NCBI GenBank assembly: GCA_947642455.1
Contig: CANRSN010000006.1
Location: forward strand, 1 to 64,000
Reading direction: 5' to 3'
Source: an uncultured Clostridiaceae bacterium
GTDB taxonomy: Bacteria; Bacillota; Clostridia; TANB77; CAG-508
DNA length: 64,000 nucleotides
Notes under the pieces: model-generated
Told to the model about the DNA's origin: nothing
Seen by the model: the letters and a program-made list of their open reading frames with translations, nothing else
Databases searched by the model: none
Program-made: the position numbers and the translations under genes
In this document: in pieces, positions 46,008 to 55,374 of the stretch
Layout of the letters: every line of letters begins with the position of its first letter
Numbering within the stretch: position 1 is the stretch's first letter

Positions 46008-47997
46008 TTATTCCTCTGGCACTGTCCATATAGCATTTCCTGTATTCAAATTCATATTTGTTTGTTTTGCCATAACTTCATTTTTTCCTTTTTCTTTTAT
46101 AAATACTCTTACATTTACTGTTCCTATTCCTTCTATTGTATGTGACAATTTTTCAGTATTTTCTAATATTTCGTCATTATTATATACAGTTATATCATCA
46201 ACAGTTATTCTGATTGATACTTTTTCTGGTGGAATTGGTTTGTTGTCTTCATCAAATTTTTCTTTATAACCAGTAAGTTTTTTTACATTTATATTTACTG
46301 TTCCTTTTTTCAATTCTTCAATTTTGTTTACTGTTATAAGAATAGTAGTACCTTCATCTACAACTTCCCCAACTGACTTACTTTGTTTTAGTACTTCCCC
46401 ACTATTTTTTGTTTTGTCTTCTTCTGTTGCAACTTCTACTTTTAATTTTGCCTTTGTTAGTTCTGCTGTTGCTTCTGCTTGGGTTTTTCCGATTACATAT
46501 GGAACTGAAACTTTTTCTATTCCTGTGCCAATACTTACATGTAGTTTTACTGTATCACCAGCATTTGCTGTTGTATTTTCTGTAGGTTCTTGGCTTATAA
46601 CATAACCTTCAGGCACTTTTGAACTTTTTTCTTCTATTCTTTCTGCTTTTAGTTTACTTTTTTGTAATTCATCTACCGCTTTTTGATATTCCATTCCTGC
46701 TACTTTTGGAACTACTGTAGGCTCTATGCCTTTACTTATTACAACTGTCATTTTTGTATTTTCTTTTATTGTAAAGTTCTTTCTATATGGTGGCTCTTGT
46801 GAAATTACTATTCCTGCTCCTACTTCACTATTATACTCTTCTCTTTCAATTTCATACTCTAACTTAGTATCTTTTAAAAGCTCTATAATTTCAGGTTCTG
46901 TTTTTCCAACTAATTCTGGTATTTGTATATCTTTTATAGCTGTTGCATCTGACATAATTTTAATTGTTATAGCTACTGATGCAAATATTAATATAAGTAT
47001 TAATACTATTAAAGCTATTTTCATCTTTGGATGTTCTTTAAAATATTTTTTCAATTTATTTTCTTTTTTTCTTGTTTTTTGTTTGTTTTTTTCTAACATA
47101 TCGTCTGTAACAGTTTGTATTCTCTGTGTTGCTGATTTATCTATTGTATTTTCTTTTACAAATTCACCTTCTGGATTTTTTGTTGCCATACTTAGATCTT
47201 TTAGCATTTCTGTTGCAGATGAATACCTTGAACTTGGCTCTTTTTGCATTGCTTTCATTATTATTTGATTAACTGCAAGTGGAATACTTGGATTTAATTT
47301 CATTGGTTCTACAGGCTTTTCTTGCATATGTTTTAATGCTATTGAAACTGGAGTGTCTGCATCAAATGGAACTCTACCTGTAAGCATTTCATACATTACA
47401 ACTCCTAGAGAATATAAATCTGATTTTGCATCAGTATATCCTCCACGTGCATGTTCTGGTGAAAAATAGTGTACTGAACCTATTGTTGTTCCAAAAGCAG
47501 TAATTGTTGAATTTGAGACAGCTTTTGCTATTCCAAAGTCTGTTACTTTTGCCATTCCATCTTCTGTAATTATTATATTATGTGGCTTTATATCTCTATG
47601 TACTATATTATTTTTATGTGCAGCCTCTAATGCTGATGCTATTTGTGTTGCAATATTAATAGACCATTTCCATGGCAAACTTCCATCTTCTGAAATGATT
47701 TGTTTTAAAGTTTTTCCCTGTATTAATTCCATTACTATATAGTATATATTATCTTCATGACCTACATCATATACAGATACTATATTAGGGTGAGTTAGCC
47801 CTGCTGCTGATTGTGCTTCTATATTAAACCTTTTAATAAATTCTTCATCTGTTGTAAATTCGTCTTTTAGCACTTTTACTGCTACATATCTATTTAATAC
47901 ATGACACTTTGCTTTATATACTGTTGCCATTCCACCGATTACCTATTTTTTGCAAAAGTTCATATCTTCCACCTATAAATCTTCCCTCTAAATTCAT
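46008..47997 (-). CDS. prkC: PASTA serine/threonine kinase PrkC, read through a +1 shift
   Basis: PrkC senses muropeptides and phosphorylates cell-wall and translation proteins. ATG at 47997 (after AAGGGAG) gives MNLEGRFIGGRYELLQKIGN; the next zero-frame codon is CGG (47937-47935) and a stop follows soon. Skipping the C at 47937 restores GGMATVYKAK, the Gly-rich loop, and an open frame to 46008, 662 residues in all. HRDIKPHN and VTDFG are intact. One membrane helix near 335 and three PASTA domains follow. It lies between prpC and rsgA, as usual. Confidence 0.92.
47934..47940 (-). other. Candidate +1 recoding site (AAT C GGT) in prkC
   Basis: The zero-frame CGG follows AAT at codon 21; the +1 frame reads GGT, the second Gly of the nucleotide-binding loop. 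Confidence 0.6.
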
Positions 47998-48013
47998 AGT
48001 ATTCTCTCCCTTG

Positions 48014-48739
48014 TTATTTAATAATTATTACTGTTATATTATCATATCCCCCAGCATCGTTTGCCTTTTTTATTAGCTCATCTACTGCTCTTTCTGGCTC
48101 CTGTTTTATTGTTTTATATATTTCATCATCTGCTAACATGTTAGTTAGTCCATCTGAACAAATAAGGATTATATCATCTTTTATAAAACCTTTTATTGTT
48201 ACATCAGGTTCTACAAAAGGAGTACACCCCAATGCTTTTGTAAGCATATTCTTTTTTGGATGATGTTCTGCTTCTTCTTCTGAAATTGTACCATCCTTTA
48301 CTAATTTTTGAACATAGCTATGGTCTGTTGTAAGTTTCCTTATGAATTCTTTTCGTATTCTGTATATTCTACTATCTCCTAAATGACCAATATATGCTTT
48401 ATTATTATATATTAGACATACCTCTAAAGTAGTACCCATTCCTTCTAATTCTTCATTTTCTTTTGATTTTTCATATACTACCATATTAGCATATTCAATT
48501 GCACTTTTTATTAATTTTAGTATTTCGTCTTTATCAGATGAAATTTTTTCAAAATTACTCTCTATATAACTTTTTACTGTAGTTGTTGCTATTTTACTTG
48601 CAATTTCTCCACCTTTATATCCTCCCATTCCATCTGCTAGAATGTACAGATTTATTTTTTCTTCTGGTGTTGATATATAGTAATAGTCTTGGTTCATCTC
48701 TCTGGCTTTTCCAATGTCAGATTTAGCAAAAACTCTCAT
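48014..48739 (-). CDS. prpC: PP2C-type serine/threonine phosphatase PrpC
   Basis: PrpC reverses PrkC phosphorylation using two metal ions. The 241 residues contain the metal-site motifs ILADGMGGYKGGEIAS, GHLGDSRIYR, CSDGLTNML and GGYDNITVI. The start MRVFAKSDIGKAREMNQDY is family-typical. Its stop is 16 bases before the prkC start. Confidence 0.96.
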   Translation of the reverse strand: MRVFAKSDIGKAREMNQDYYYISTPEEKINLYILADGMGGYKGGEIASKIATTTVKSYIESNFEKISSDKDEILKLIKSAIEYANMVVYEKSKENEELEGMGTTLEVCLIYNNKAYIGHLGDSRIYRIRKEFIRKLTTDHSYVQKLVKDGTISEEEAEHHPKKNMLTKALGCTPFVEPDVTIKGFIKDDIILICSDGLTNMLADDEIYKTIKQEPERAVDELIKKANDAGGYDNITVIIIK

Positions 48740-48752
48740 TCATTTCCTCCAT

Positions 48753-49781
48753 TTATTTTTCCTTTATGTTTTTTCTTCTTAATTGACCACATGCTGCATC
48801 AATGTCTGAGCCTAATTCTCTTCTTATAGTTGCTACAATTCCTTTTTCATTCAAATAATCTCTAAATTTTATAATATTTTCGTTTGTACTTTTTACATAT
48901 TTACCATTTTCTATTTTATTTATTGGTATCAAATTTACATGGCATAACATACCTTTTAGTAATTTTACTAATTGTTTTGCATCTTCTATATTATCATTAT
49001 TGTCTTTTGCCAAAGCATATTCGAATGATATTCTTCTATTTGTAATTTTTATATAATCTTTGCAGGCTTGCAATAGCTCTTCAATAGGATATGTGTTATT
49101 TATAGGCATCATACTACTTCTTTTTTGGTTGTTTGTTGCATGTAATGATATTGATAATGTACATTGTATATTTTCTTTTGCTAAGTCATATATTTTTGGT
49201 ACTAAGCCACTTGTTGATATACTAATATGCCTTGCTCCTATATTTAAACCTTTTTGGTTATTTATTATTCTTATTGCATTTATTACATTTTCGTAGTTGT
49301 CTAATGGTTCACCTATTCCCATAAATACTATATTTGATATTTTATCTTGTATATCTTGCTCTACTGCTAATATCTGCTCTACAATTTCGCCAGATGTTAA
49401 ATTCCTTATAAATTTTATTCCTGTTGATGCACAAAACTTACAACCCATTTTACAACCTATTTGTGATGATACACATATTGTTTTTCCGTGGTGGTATTGC
49501 ATTAATACTGTTTCTATTGCATTTCCATCTAGTATGTCAAATAGATACTTTTTTGTTCCATCTGATGATTCTTGCTTTTTTATTATTTTATAATTACATA
49601 TTGTATAGTTTTCTTTTAATTTATTTCTTAGCTCTATAGAAAGATTTGTCATTTCGTCAAATTCTTTTATTTTTGCTTCATATATCCATTTGAAAATTTG
49701 CTCTGCCCTAAAAGGCTTTTCTCCTATGGATATTAATTCTTGTTTTAATTCCTCTAAATTATAATCTTTTATATTTTTCAT
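48753..49781 (-). CDS. rlmN: 23S rRNA/tRNA adenine-C2 methyltransferase RlmN
   Basis: RlmN is a radical-SAM enzyme that methylates A2503 of 23S rRNA and A37 of tRNA. The 342 residues show CKMGCKFCAST (cluster Cys), MGIGEPLDNYENV, and the C-terminal catalytic Cys in AACGQL. It heads the rlmN-prpC-prkC-rsgA-rpe order found widely in Firmicutes. Confidence 0.97.
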   Translation of the reverse strand: MKNIKDYNLEELKQELISIGEKPFRAEQIFKWIYEAKIKEFDEMTNLSIELRNKLKENYTICNYKIIKKQESSDGTKKYLFDILDGNAIETVLMQYHHGKTICVSSQIGCKMGCKFCASTGIKFIRNLTSGEIVEQILAVEQDIQDKISNIVFMGIGEPLDNYENVINAIRIINNQKGLNIGARHISISTSGLVPKIYDLAKENIQCTLSISLHATNNQKRSSMMPINNTYPIEELLQACKDYIKITNRRISFEYALAKDNNDNIEDAKQLVKLLKGMLCHVNLIPINKIENGKYVKSTNENIIKFRDYLNEKGIVATIRRELGSDIDAACGQLRRKNIKEK

Positions 49782-49834
49782 TTTCTTTCCTATTTTATAT
49801 CATATCTTTCTTATTTTTTCAAGACTAACATTTG

Positions 49835-50068
49835 TTTAAGTTTGGTATTTTTTGAAATATCAACTTTTAGGCTTTAATCTATACTATACACGAATATGAA
49901 TATTTATTTTTGCAAAGTTCTTTACTGGCTTCGCCAATCGCTCTGGGTCATGTCCACTCTGGGAGCTTCCCTGCGCAGAACTTTTTAAAAATAAATATTA
50001 ATATTCTGTGTAAATTTTACTACATATAGCCTAAAAGTTGATATTTGAAAAAATAACTAAACTTAAAT
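49835..50068. repeat. Nested palindromic repeat, copy 7 (type B arms, core inverted)
   Basis: Type B outer arms (TTTAAGTTTGGTATTTTTTG and near-complement) enclose a core read on the opposite strand (ACTGGCTTCGCCAATCG...GAGCTTCCCTGCGCAG). It fills the space between rlmN and gatD. Confidence 0.85.
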
Positions 50069-50074
50069 AACATT

Positions 50075-50779
50075 TTATTGTACCTTTGAACTTTTAAATT
50101 CTGCAAGTCTTGCTTCATATGCTTCCATTGCTATTTTTTCAAACTTCAATTCTGGATTTTCCACACCCATAAGTTTCATTAAGTATTTAGTAAATAATGG
50201 ATTAATAATTAATATTGGACCGATTATATAAGTACCTATAAAATTATTTTTTCTTATGCCTTCTAATTTACTTTCTTTATTTAAGCCAATTCCTTTTTGA
50301 GTTTCGAAAAAGTATTTATCTTCGTTGTTTCCATATAGAAAACTAAAAGTTGCCTTAAAACCAACTATTTCTATATTTTCAACTTCTCCTAATACCATTC
50401 CATTATATCTGTTTAGCATATCTCTTTTTGCATGAACATCAAAAATTCCTACTGCTTCTATTTTTGAGCCATCTTCATTTTCTATGTATTCTCCTAAAAC
50501 TTCTAAAGCATTGCCTGTAAATAAAAATATTGTATTATTTTCTATTAGTTCTTGTATTCTCTCTTTGTATGGTAATAATTTTTTTATAACTTTTTCTTGA
50601 GTCCTTTCTTTCATAGGACCTAAATATATTAAGTCTACTTTTTCTTTTGCAAATACTGGTTCTTCTGCTAAAGATGTCTCTATGAATTCTGCTTCTGGCA
50701 TACACTGTTTAAGATATCTCATATTTTGTGTATCTCCATATAAATTGCAAAATTCTGGAAATAGTACTTCTATTTTCAT
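50075..50779 (-). CDS. gatD: GatD-like amidotransferase subunit lacking the usual catalytic residues
   Basis: GatD with MurT amidates glutamate in lipid II. The 234 residues align with GatD (start EVLFPEFCNLYGDTQNMRYL; C-terminal GTYIIGPILIINPLF), but the nucleophile motif AICGGYQLLG reads FLFTGNALEVLG here, so Cys is Thr, and the C-terminal GTYLHGP reads GTYIIGP, so His is Ile. The glutaminase is therefore probably inactive. It follows murT directly. Confidence 0.8.
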   Translation of the reverse strand: MKIEVLFPEFCNLYGDTQNMRYLKQCMPEAEFIETSLAEEPVFAKEKVDLIYLGPMKERTQEKVIKKLLPYKERIQELIENNTIFLFTGNALEVLGEYIENEDGSKIEAVGIFDVHAKRDMLNRYNGMVLGEVENIEIVGFKATFSFLYGNNEDKYFFETQKGIGLNKESKLEGIRKNNFIGTYIIGPILIINPLFTKYLMKLMGVENPELKFEKIAMEAYEARLAEFKSSKVQ

Positions 50780-50827
50780 ATTACTCTCTTCCTTTCACTT
50801 ATTTAAGCAAGTTTTACTATATTTATA

Positions 50828-52201
50828 TTAACCTTTTTGAATCTTTTCTTTTATTTTAGCTTTTACTTTTTCTGCTGTTTGAACTGTATATACATCATAT
50901 AATATAAATATTTTATTTATTTCATCTAATTTTAAATGTTTTACTGCATCTACTTCTTTTTGTTCAAAACTTATTTTTTCTTCTGGAACTCCCGCTATAA
51001 GTAAACGCAAATAATGGTCTTTCGCTCTTACTCCACCTATAATAATTTGTTTTATACTTTCATCATTTAATAGTTCATAATCTGCATCATATATCCATGC
51101 CATGTTTTCTGTAGACTCTTTTGCATCAAAATAGTCATCTAGATTTAACATTACAGCCTTTTTTCCTTCTGCTTGTTTTATATAGTCAAATGTCCTTGAA
51201 CATGCAATGGCATTTTGACCTTTTGCCAAATACATTACTACCCTTTTATCATCCATTTGTTCTTCTTTATATCTTGTTTCTACAATACTAAAGTCATAGA
51301 ATACGTCTTTTATTTTACCACTAGATATTCCAAACTCTGAAAGTACTGCTATTGCAGCAACCATATTGTATATGTTAATTATATTGTTACTTATTAATTT
51401 GTAATTAGTTTTTCCATGTTTTGTTTTTACCTCTATTATACAGTTTTCTATATCTAGATTTGCACCTAAATAATCGATTTCTGGTGATTTGAACGAACAG
51501 TTTGGGCAATATGCCTTACCTATATGATGATAATGTACATATTCATATTTTAATTTAGAATCACAAATAGGGCATGTCCTTATATCTCTTGATAAGTTAT
51601 TGCTTTCTTGTGTATCTGTTTTTAATTTGTCTATTCCAAAATACACCTTTTCTTTATTTTCTGGACCTATACTGCAACATATTAAGTCATCGGCATTTAA
51701 TATTAGTTTAGATTCTTTTGGTATTGCTGAATTTATTATATCTACTATGAAATCTGTATGTGCATTTCTTTTTATTGAATCTCTAAAAATATTTGTACAC
51801 AATATATAGTCTGGCTTAATGTATGGATATACCTTTTTAGAACTTCTTTCATCTATTTCTAATACTGCTACATTTTTTGTTGTTCTTCCTAAAAGATCTG
51901 CTCCATTTAACAAACTACTTGCTATTCCTGCATTTACATTTGAACCTATTCTATTATTTAATGTAGTATATCCACATTGTTCTAATGCATCTATTAATAA
52001 ATTACTTACTGTAGTTTTTCCATTTGTTCCTGTTACAGCAATTACTTTTTCTGGCTTTTCTATCATTCCCATAAAGTCTGGGCATATTGCTAATGCAATT
52101 TTCCCTGGCATGAAAGATGCGTTTCTTTTTACTGCTGTTAATAATTCTGATATAAATTTTGCTCCCCATAGAGCTATATAAAATTTAAAAGTTTTTTTCA
52201 T
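50828..52201 (-). CDS. murT: MurT, lipid II isoglutaminyl synthase subunit
   Basis: MurT is the Mur-ligase-like subunit that activates the lipid II D-Glu carboxylate. The 457 residues show the P-loop TGTNGKTTVSNLL, a zinc ribbon (CPICDSKLKYEYV... with a later CPNC) and the C-terminal MurT domain (LNLDDYFDAKESTENMAWIY). It is paired with the unusual gatD. Confidence 0.93.
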   Translation of the reverse strand: MKKTFKFYIALWGAKFISELLTAVKRNASFMPGKIALAICPDFMGMIEKPEKVIAVTGTNGKTTVSNLLIDALEQCGYTTLNNRIGSNVNAGIASSLLNGADLLGRTTKNVAVLEIDERSSKKVYPYIKPDYILCTNIFRDSIKRNAHTDFIVDIINSAIPKESKLILNADDLICCSIGPENKEKVYFGIDKLKTDTQESNNLSRDIRTCPICDSKLKYEYVHYHHIGKAYCPNCSFKSPEIDYLGANLDIENCIIEVKTKHGKTNYKLISNNIINIYNMVAAIAVLSEFGISSGKIKDVFYDFSIVETRYKEEQMDDKRVVMYLAKGQNAIACSRTFDYIKQAEGKKAVMLNLDDYFDAKESTENMAWIYDADYELLNDESIKQIIIGGVRAKDHYLRLLIAGVPEEKISFEQKEVDAVKHLKLDEINKIFILYDVYTVQTAEKVKAKIKEKIQKG

Positions 52202-52269
52202 ATTGTTCTAACTTCCCTTACTATATTTTTTTATGATTACTCTAAAATTAATATTTTTTAATTATAATT

Positions 52270-53526
52270 TTAGTTTAATACTTCTTTAATACTTTGTTTA
52301 ATTATTTCTAAACCTTTTAGTAGTAATTCTTCTTCTATTAAAAGTGAAGGCATTATTTTTAATACTGAATCATTACTTCCTGCAAGTTCTATTATTAAAT
52401 TTTTTTCAAAGCATTTATCTAATACTTCTCTTGCTAATTTTCCATTGTTAAATTCAATTCCCCAAGAAAGCCCTATCCCTCTTATTTGCATATTTTCTTT
52501 TAATAATGGTTTAATTTCTTTTTGTAGATATTCATCTACTATTTTTTCTTTTTGTTTTACTATGTTTGGTATATTTTGTTCTACTGTCATTTCTAATGCT
52601 GCTAATGCTGCTACCATTGAAAGTTGACACCCTCTAAATGTTCCATTGTGTTCTCCTGGTTTAAATATATCTAATTCCCTTTTTAAAAGTGTAACTGCAA
52701 ATGGTATACCATATCCTCCTATTGATTTTGACATACATACTATGTCTGGTACTATATTTGCTCTTTCAAATGAAAAGAAAGTTCCACTTCTTGAACAACC
52801 TATTTGTACTTCATCACATATTAGTAATATTTCATATTTATCACAGAAATTTCTTAAATCTTGTAAAAATTCTTTAGAAAATACATGTATTCCACCTTCT
52901 TGTTGTACTGTTTCTATAATTATTGCTGCTGGTTTTTCATATCCTGAATGATCATCTTCTAACAGTTTTTCCATATATTTTATTGTATCAAAGTTTCCAT
53001 CCATAAAGTGTGGTGCTGGTATATGTACAGAATTTGCATTTAATGATACTCCAGCTGCTTTTCTTGCCATTTCTTCTGTTGTTAATGCTAATGCTCCTAG
53101 AGTCATTCCATGAAATGCTCCTGTAAATGCCCATATGTCTTGTCTTTGTGTTACTTTTCTTGCAAGTTTTAATGCTACTTCTATTGAGTTTGTTCCTGTT
53201 GGTCCTGGAAATATGATTTTGTAATCAAGATTTCTTGGTTTTAATATTTTATTTTGAAAATAATTTATAAATTTTTCTTTTGGTAGTGCATACATATCTA
53301 ATGAATGTATAATTCCATCTTCTTCTAAGTATTTTATTAGTTTTTCTTTTATATAATCTGGATTATGCCCATAGTTTAATGCTCCTGCACCATCAAAAAA
53401 ATCTAAATATTCATTTCCTTCTATATCTTTATATATTGACCCTTTTGCATATACTAGCTCTATTGGCCATTTTCTACAATAACCCCTTATATTAGATTCA
53501 TATTCTTCAAATACTTCTTTTCCCAT
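52270..53526 (-). CDS. Class III aminotransferase, EctB-like diaminobutyrate type
   Basis: The 418-residue PLP enzyme resembles diaminobutyrate--2-oxoglutarate aminotransferases: FFDGAGALNYGHNP at the start, GPTGTNSIEVALKLAR, the PLP Asp in LICDEVQIGCSRSG, and the Schiff-base Lys in CMSKSIGGYG. The other ectoine genes are absent. It lies upstream of murT-gatD on the same strand with a 68-base gap, so a link to the cell wall is possible but unproven. The substrate is not certain. Confidence 0.8.
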   Translation of the reverse strand: MGKEVFEEYESNIRGYCRKWPIELVYAKGSIYKDIEGNEYLDFFDGAGALNYGHNPDYIKEKLIKYLEEDGIIHSLDMYALPKEKFINYFQNKILKPRNLDYKIIFPGPTGTNSIEVALKLARKVTQRQDIWAFTGAFHGMTLGALALTTEEMARKAAGVSLNANSVHIPAPHFMDGNFDTIKYMEKLLEDDHSGYEKPAAIIIETVQQEGGIHVFSKEFLQDLRNFCDKYEILLICDEVQIGCSRSGTFFSFERANIVPDIVCMSKSIGGYGIPFAVTLLKRELDIFKPGEHNGTFRGCQLSMVAALAALEMTVEQNIPNIVKQKEKIVDEYLQKEIKPLLKENMQIRGIGLSWGIEFNNGKLAREVLDKCFEKNLIIELAGSNDSVLKIMPSLLIEEELLLKGLEIIKQSIKEVLN

Positions 53527-53644
53527 TTCATTTTTTCCTTTCCTTTTTGTTATATATTACCTTTTCTTTATATTTCCGTTTATATTTTACATTTATTTTA
53601 CATTTTTATCAAGTATATTTGCTATTATTTTTGTAAAATATATC

Positions 53645-53733
53645 AATATGTTACAATTCACAGTTTGTAAAATTATATATTTTAGACAATATAATATTGC
53701 CTAAATAGAAATCGGTCTGTGAATTATAACAAA
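53645..53733. repeat. Core-less type A palindrome (apparent empty site)
   Basis: GTTACAATTCACAGTTTG and GACAATATAATATTGCC, then AATCGGTCTGTGAATTATAAC. It matches copies 5 and 6 on both sides but jumps from one inner arm to the other without the core. Confidence 0.7.
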
Positions 53734-53816
53734 TAGAAAATAGTTACTAAAAAATTTATAAGTTTTGCCATATTCATATGAATATGGCAAATTTGTAAAA
53801 AGCTCTTTACTATGTA

Positions 53817-54068
53817 TTAGTTAGTTTGCATTTTATTTTCTATTTTGTACAAGAAGTTTTCAATATTTGATAATCTCATTTCAAACACTTGATTTGTCAT
53901 ATCATCAATTTGATTATACTCTTGCAATTTCATTAGTTTTTTCATGTTTGTGGCATGATTCTTTTGTAATAGCTCTAATATGTTTTTCTGCTCTTTTCTT
54001 ATTTCATTTATAACTACATTTATTTCTTCGATTTGGTATTTGATTTTACTTTCTTCATTTACTGACAT
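53817..54068 (-). CDS. Small coiled-coil protein, 83 residues
   Basis: ATG at 54068 follows AGAGGTG. The product (MSVNEESKIKYQIEEINVVI...) is Lys/Glu/Asn-rich with heptad-like hydrophobic spacing over most of its length, suggesting a coiled coil. There are no Cys or membrane segments. It is alone between spacers. The function is unknown. Confidence 0.65.
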   Translation of the reverse strand: MSVNEESKIKYQIEEINVVINEIRKEQKNILELLQKNHATNMKKLMKLQEYNQIDDMTNQVFEMRLSNIENFLYKIENKMQTN

Positions 54069-54195
54069 AAAATCACCTCTTTCGAAACTTATATTAATAA
54101 TTGTAGCACTAGAAATGAACATAGTCAATAAAAAATCGAAAACTTGTTTAGCTTTTTGTAATTATTTAGAGATATTATTCTATCTGCTGTATTTT

Positions 54196-54278
54196 AATAT
54201 CTATTTTTAGAAGTTTTACACAGGGAAGTTCCTACAATGGACATGACCTAGAGTGAACTGTGTTATTTATATTTATTT
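54196..54278. repeat. Truncated nested palindromic repeat, copy 8
   Basis: Only the left arm and about half of a degraded core remain (AGTTTTACACAGGGAAGTTC, GGACATGACCTAGAG). It abuts the mnmA 3' end. Confidence 0.65.
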
Positions 54279-54288
54279 TGACATTCAG

Positions 54289-55362
54289 TTATATAATCTT
54301 TCCTCCTCCTAAAACTATATTGTCTAAATAAAACACTACAGATTGCCCTGCTGTTATTGCTCTTTGTGGCTCAGCAAATTCTACTTTTGCAATACTATTT
54401 TCAATATTTAAAATAGCCTTTGCCTCTTTGGCTCTATACCTTATTTTTGCCATAATACTTATAGGCTTTGTAAAATCTAAATCTAATAAAAAATTTAATT
54501 CCTTTGCATATAATATTTTAGAATATAATTGTGTTTCTTCTCCAACAATTAGTTCATTTTTTTCTTTATTAAATCCTATAACATATAGTGGTGATTTATA
54601 GGCTACTCCTAAACCCTTTCTTTGACCTATTGTATAATACATTAGTCCATTATGTTTCCCAAGAATTGTTCCATCTTTTAATACTATATTTCCTTCTTGA
54701 GTTTCATTTTTTGTATTTTCTTGTAAGAATTTTCCGTAGTTATTGTCTGGTATAAAACAAATTTCTTGACTATCTTTTTTATTCGCTACTTTTAGTTTAT
54801 ATTTTTCTGCGATTTCTCTAACATCTTCTTTATTCTTAAATTTCTCTAATGGGAAAATCATTTTTGAAAGTACAGCTTTCGGAATACTATATAGGAAATA
54901 TGTTTGATCTTTTGTATCTGAATCAGATTTTTTCATTACATATGAATTATATACTTCTGAATACTCTATTCTTGCATAATGACCTGTTGAAATATAGTCA
55001 CATCCTAATTCTAATGCTTTATTATAAAAAGCTCCAAATTTTAGATATTTGTTGCATTCTATACATGGGTTAGGCGTTTTACAGTTTTTGTAGCATTCTA
55101 TGAAGTCGTTTATTACATATTTTTTAAATTCTTTTTCACAATTTAGAACATGATGTGGAATATTTAGCTGCTCGCAAACCCTTTTTGCATCATATATTAT
55201 GTTAGAAGAGCCACAAGCTCCGCTTTCTTGTATATTTTTTTTATCTTCCCATAACTTCATTGTTGCTCCAATTACTTCATACCCCATCTGTTTTAATATT
55301 ATGGCAGATACTGAACTGTCTACTCCTCCACTCATTCCTAATAAAACTTTTCCTTTATTCAC
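54289..55362 (-). CDS. mnmA: tRNA 2-thiouridylase MnmA
   Basis: MnmA puts sulfur on U34 of Lys, Glu and Gln tRNAs. The 357 residues show the PP-loop GMSGGVDSSVSA, the first catalytic Cys in TPNPCIECNKYLKFG, and the second in DSQEICFIP. The C-terminal beta-barrel domain is complete. It ends the aspS-mnmA unit. Confidence 0.96.
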   Translation of the reverse strand: MNKGKVLLGMSGGVDSSVSAIILKQMGYEVIGATMKLWEDKKNIQESGACGSSNIIYDAKRVCEQLNIPHHVLNCEKEFKKYVINDFIECYKNCKTPNPCIECNKYLKFGAFYNKALELGCDYISTGHYARIEYSEVYNSYVMKKSDSDTKDQTYFLYSIPKAVLSKMIFPLEKFKNKEDVREIAEKYKLKVANKKDSQEICFIPDNNYGKFLQENTKNETQEGNIVLKDGTILGKHNGLMYYTIGQRKGLGVAYKSPLYVIGFNKEKNELIVGEETQLYSKILYAKELNFLLDLDFTKPISIMAKIRYRAKEAKAILNIENSIAKVEFAEPQRAITAGQSVVFYLDNIVLGGGKII

Positions 55363-55374
55363 TACTTGCTACCT

